A DNA stretch of 25,784 nt from a virus: positions 1 to 25,784 of the IMG/VR virus record IMGVR_UViG_3300029266_001744, one strand, 5' to 3'. Under the pieces are notes generated by a model. That model made no database searches, had not been told where the DNA came from, and was given only the letters and a program-made list of their open reading frames with translations. Positions 25,395-25,784 of the stretch are shown here, one piece after another. Within the stretch, counting starts at the first letter, position 1. Each line of letters opens with the position of its first letter. The translations under genes and the position numbers were made by a program.

Positions 25395-25784
25395 TTATAC
25401 TTTTTTTTTCTTATTAATTGCTTTCATTAAACTACTATAATCTCTTGTTACTGCATTTGCTACTGAATCCGGCATTCCCGCTGTGTCCATGGGTAAGGGA
25501 GCTCCAGTTGCAAAAGGTTGGGCTAAATTTACAGGAGCTTGGGCTGTTTGTGTATTTGTGCTACCTGCGGCTGTTTCGTTTAATAAATCATTTAACATAC
25601 CATCTGCTACAAAATTTTGCTTAGAGCGTTGTTTTATAGGTGTATTACCCATAATTGTTTCTCTTAAAGATGTTTTTGAAACTTCTGGAGCTTTTACTGT
25701 TTCTATAGTGTGTTCTACTATTGTTGGTTTAGCTTCATCACGTAAATCTTCTTTAAGTGTTTTAATTTCTCTGCGTAACGCATA
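25395..25784 (-). CDS. Unidentified protein, N-terminus beyond the window edge
   Basis: The frame stays open from its stop at 25395 to the window edge (129 residues visible). An internal ATG at 25652 gives an 85-residue version, but the 44 codons upstream are open in the same frame and look coding (YALRREIKTLKEDLRDEAKP at the edge), so the real start is probably outside. The visible part has a charged helical, possibly coiled-coil start, an Ala/Pro/Thr-rich middle (AGSTNTQTAQAPVNLAQP) and a basic end (NKKKKV). It lies 3 bases before gp25. I do not recognise it; a minor tail or baseplate-hub protein is plausible from position. Confidence 0.6.
   Translation of the reverse strand, partial: YALRREIKTLKEDLRDEAKPTIVEHTIETVKAPEVSKTSLRETIMGNTPIKQRSKQNFVADGMLNDLLNETAAGSTNTQTAQAPVNLAQPFATGAPLPMDTAGMPDSVANAVTRDYSSLMKAINKKKKV

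Overview
This window looks like part of the genome of a marine T4-like myovirus (Caudoviricetes). The base composition is very AT-rich. All 22 supported genes lie on the minus strand and are packed almost without gaps, many with 1-base (TAATG) or 4-base (ATGA) stop/start overlaps. The firmest family assignments are a gp25-type baseplate wedge protein, a gp6-type baseplate wedge protein and a small DnaG/gp61-type primase. None of the start codons I inspected has a convincing Shine-Dalgarno sequence. Several follow A-rich tracts of the form AAATAAAATAAAATG, which is typical of Bacteroidota and their phages, so a marine flavobacterium-like host is my inference and not something the sequence proves.

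Transcription runs from the right edge to the left. Positions 25784 to about 10750 hold the baseplate/tail module: the end of a small unidentified protein, gp25, gp6, two unassigned wedge-type proteins (one DNRLRE-like), a 1230-residue gp7-like protein carrying a tail-protein-I motif and a LamG-like domain, three small virion-type proteins, two adhesin-like proteins that share a C-terminal module (one with a LamG-like lectin domain), and a repetitive fibre protein. A strong intrinsic terminator at about 10695-10726 closes this block. Two replication or DNA-processing genes follow, a GIY-YIG nuclease and a primase, translationally coupled.

Positions 9301 to 1 hold the unusual part, a block of mosaic, probably virion-associated proteins. 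The centrepiece is a 1169-residue protein that strings together an HxGH nucleotidyltransferase, an ImmA/M78-like HExxH metallopeptidase, a basic domain, a four-Cys zinc ribbon, another basic domain, a complete type-1 copper (plastocyanin-like) domain and a KxDG ligase/nucleotidyltransferase-like domain. The modules are separated by short recurring linkers with a hydrophobic-x-Glu-small pattern, which resembles the cleavage site of T4-type prohead proteases. A 755-residue neighbour with EF-hand-like loops has the same pattern, and a 189-residue zinc-finger protein carries the same linker at its C-terminus. My hypothesis is that this block encodes polyprotein-like cargo, packaged in the head, cut during maturation and delivered to the host. 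A further HExxH protein and a structural-type 268-residue protein lie downstream.

I saw no tRNA, rRNA, CRISPR array or insertion sequence, and no gene-free stretch longer than about 60 bases. A 15-base AT-rich motif occurs 11-13 bases before three start codons (9301, 12017, 15608) and is a candidate phage promoter.
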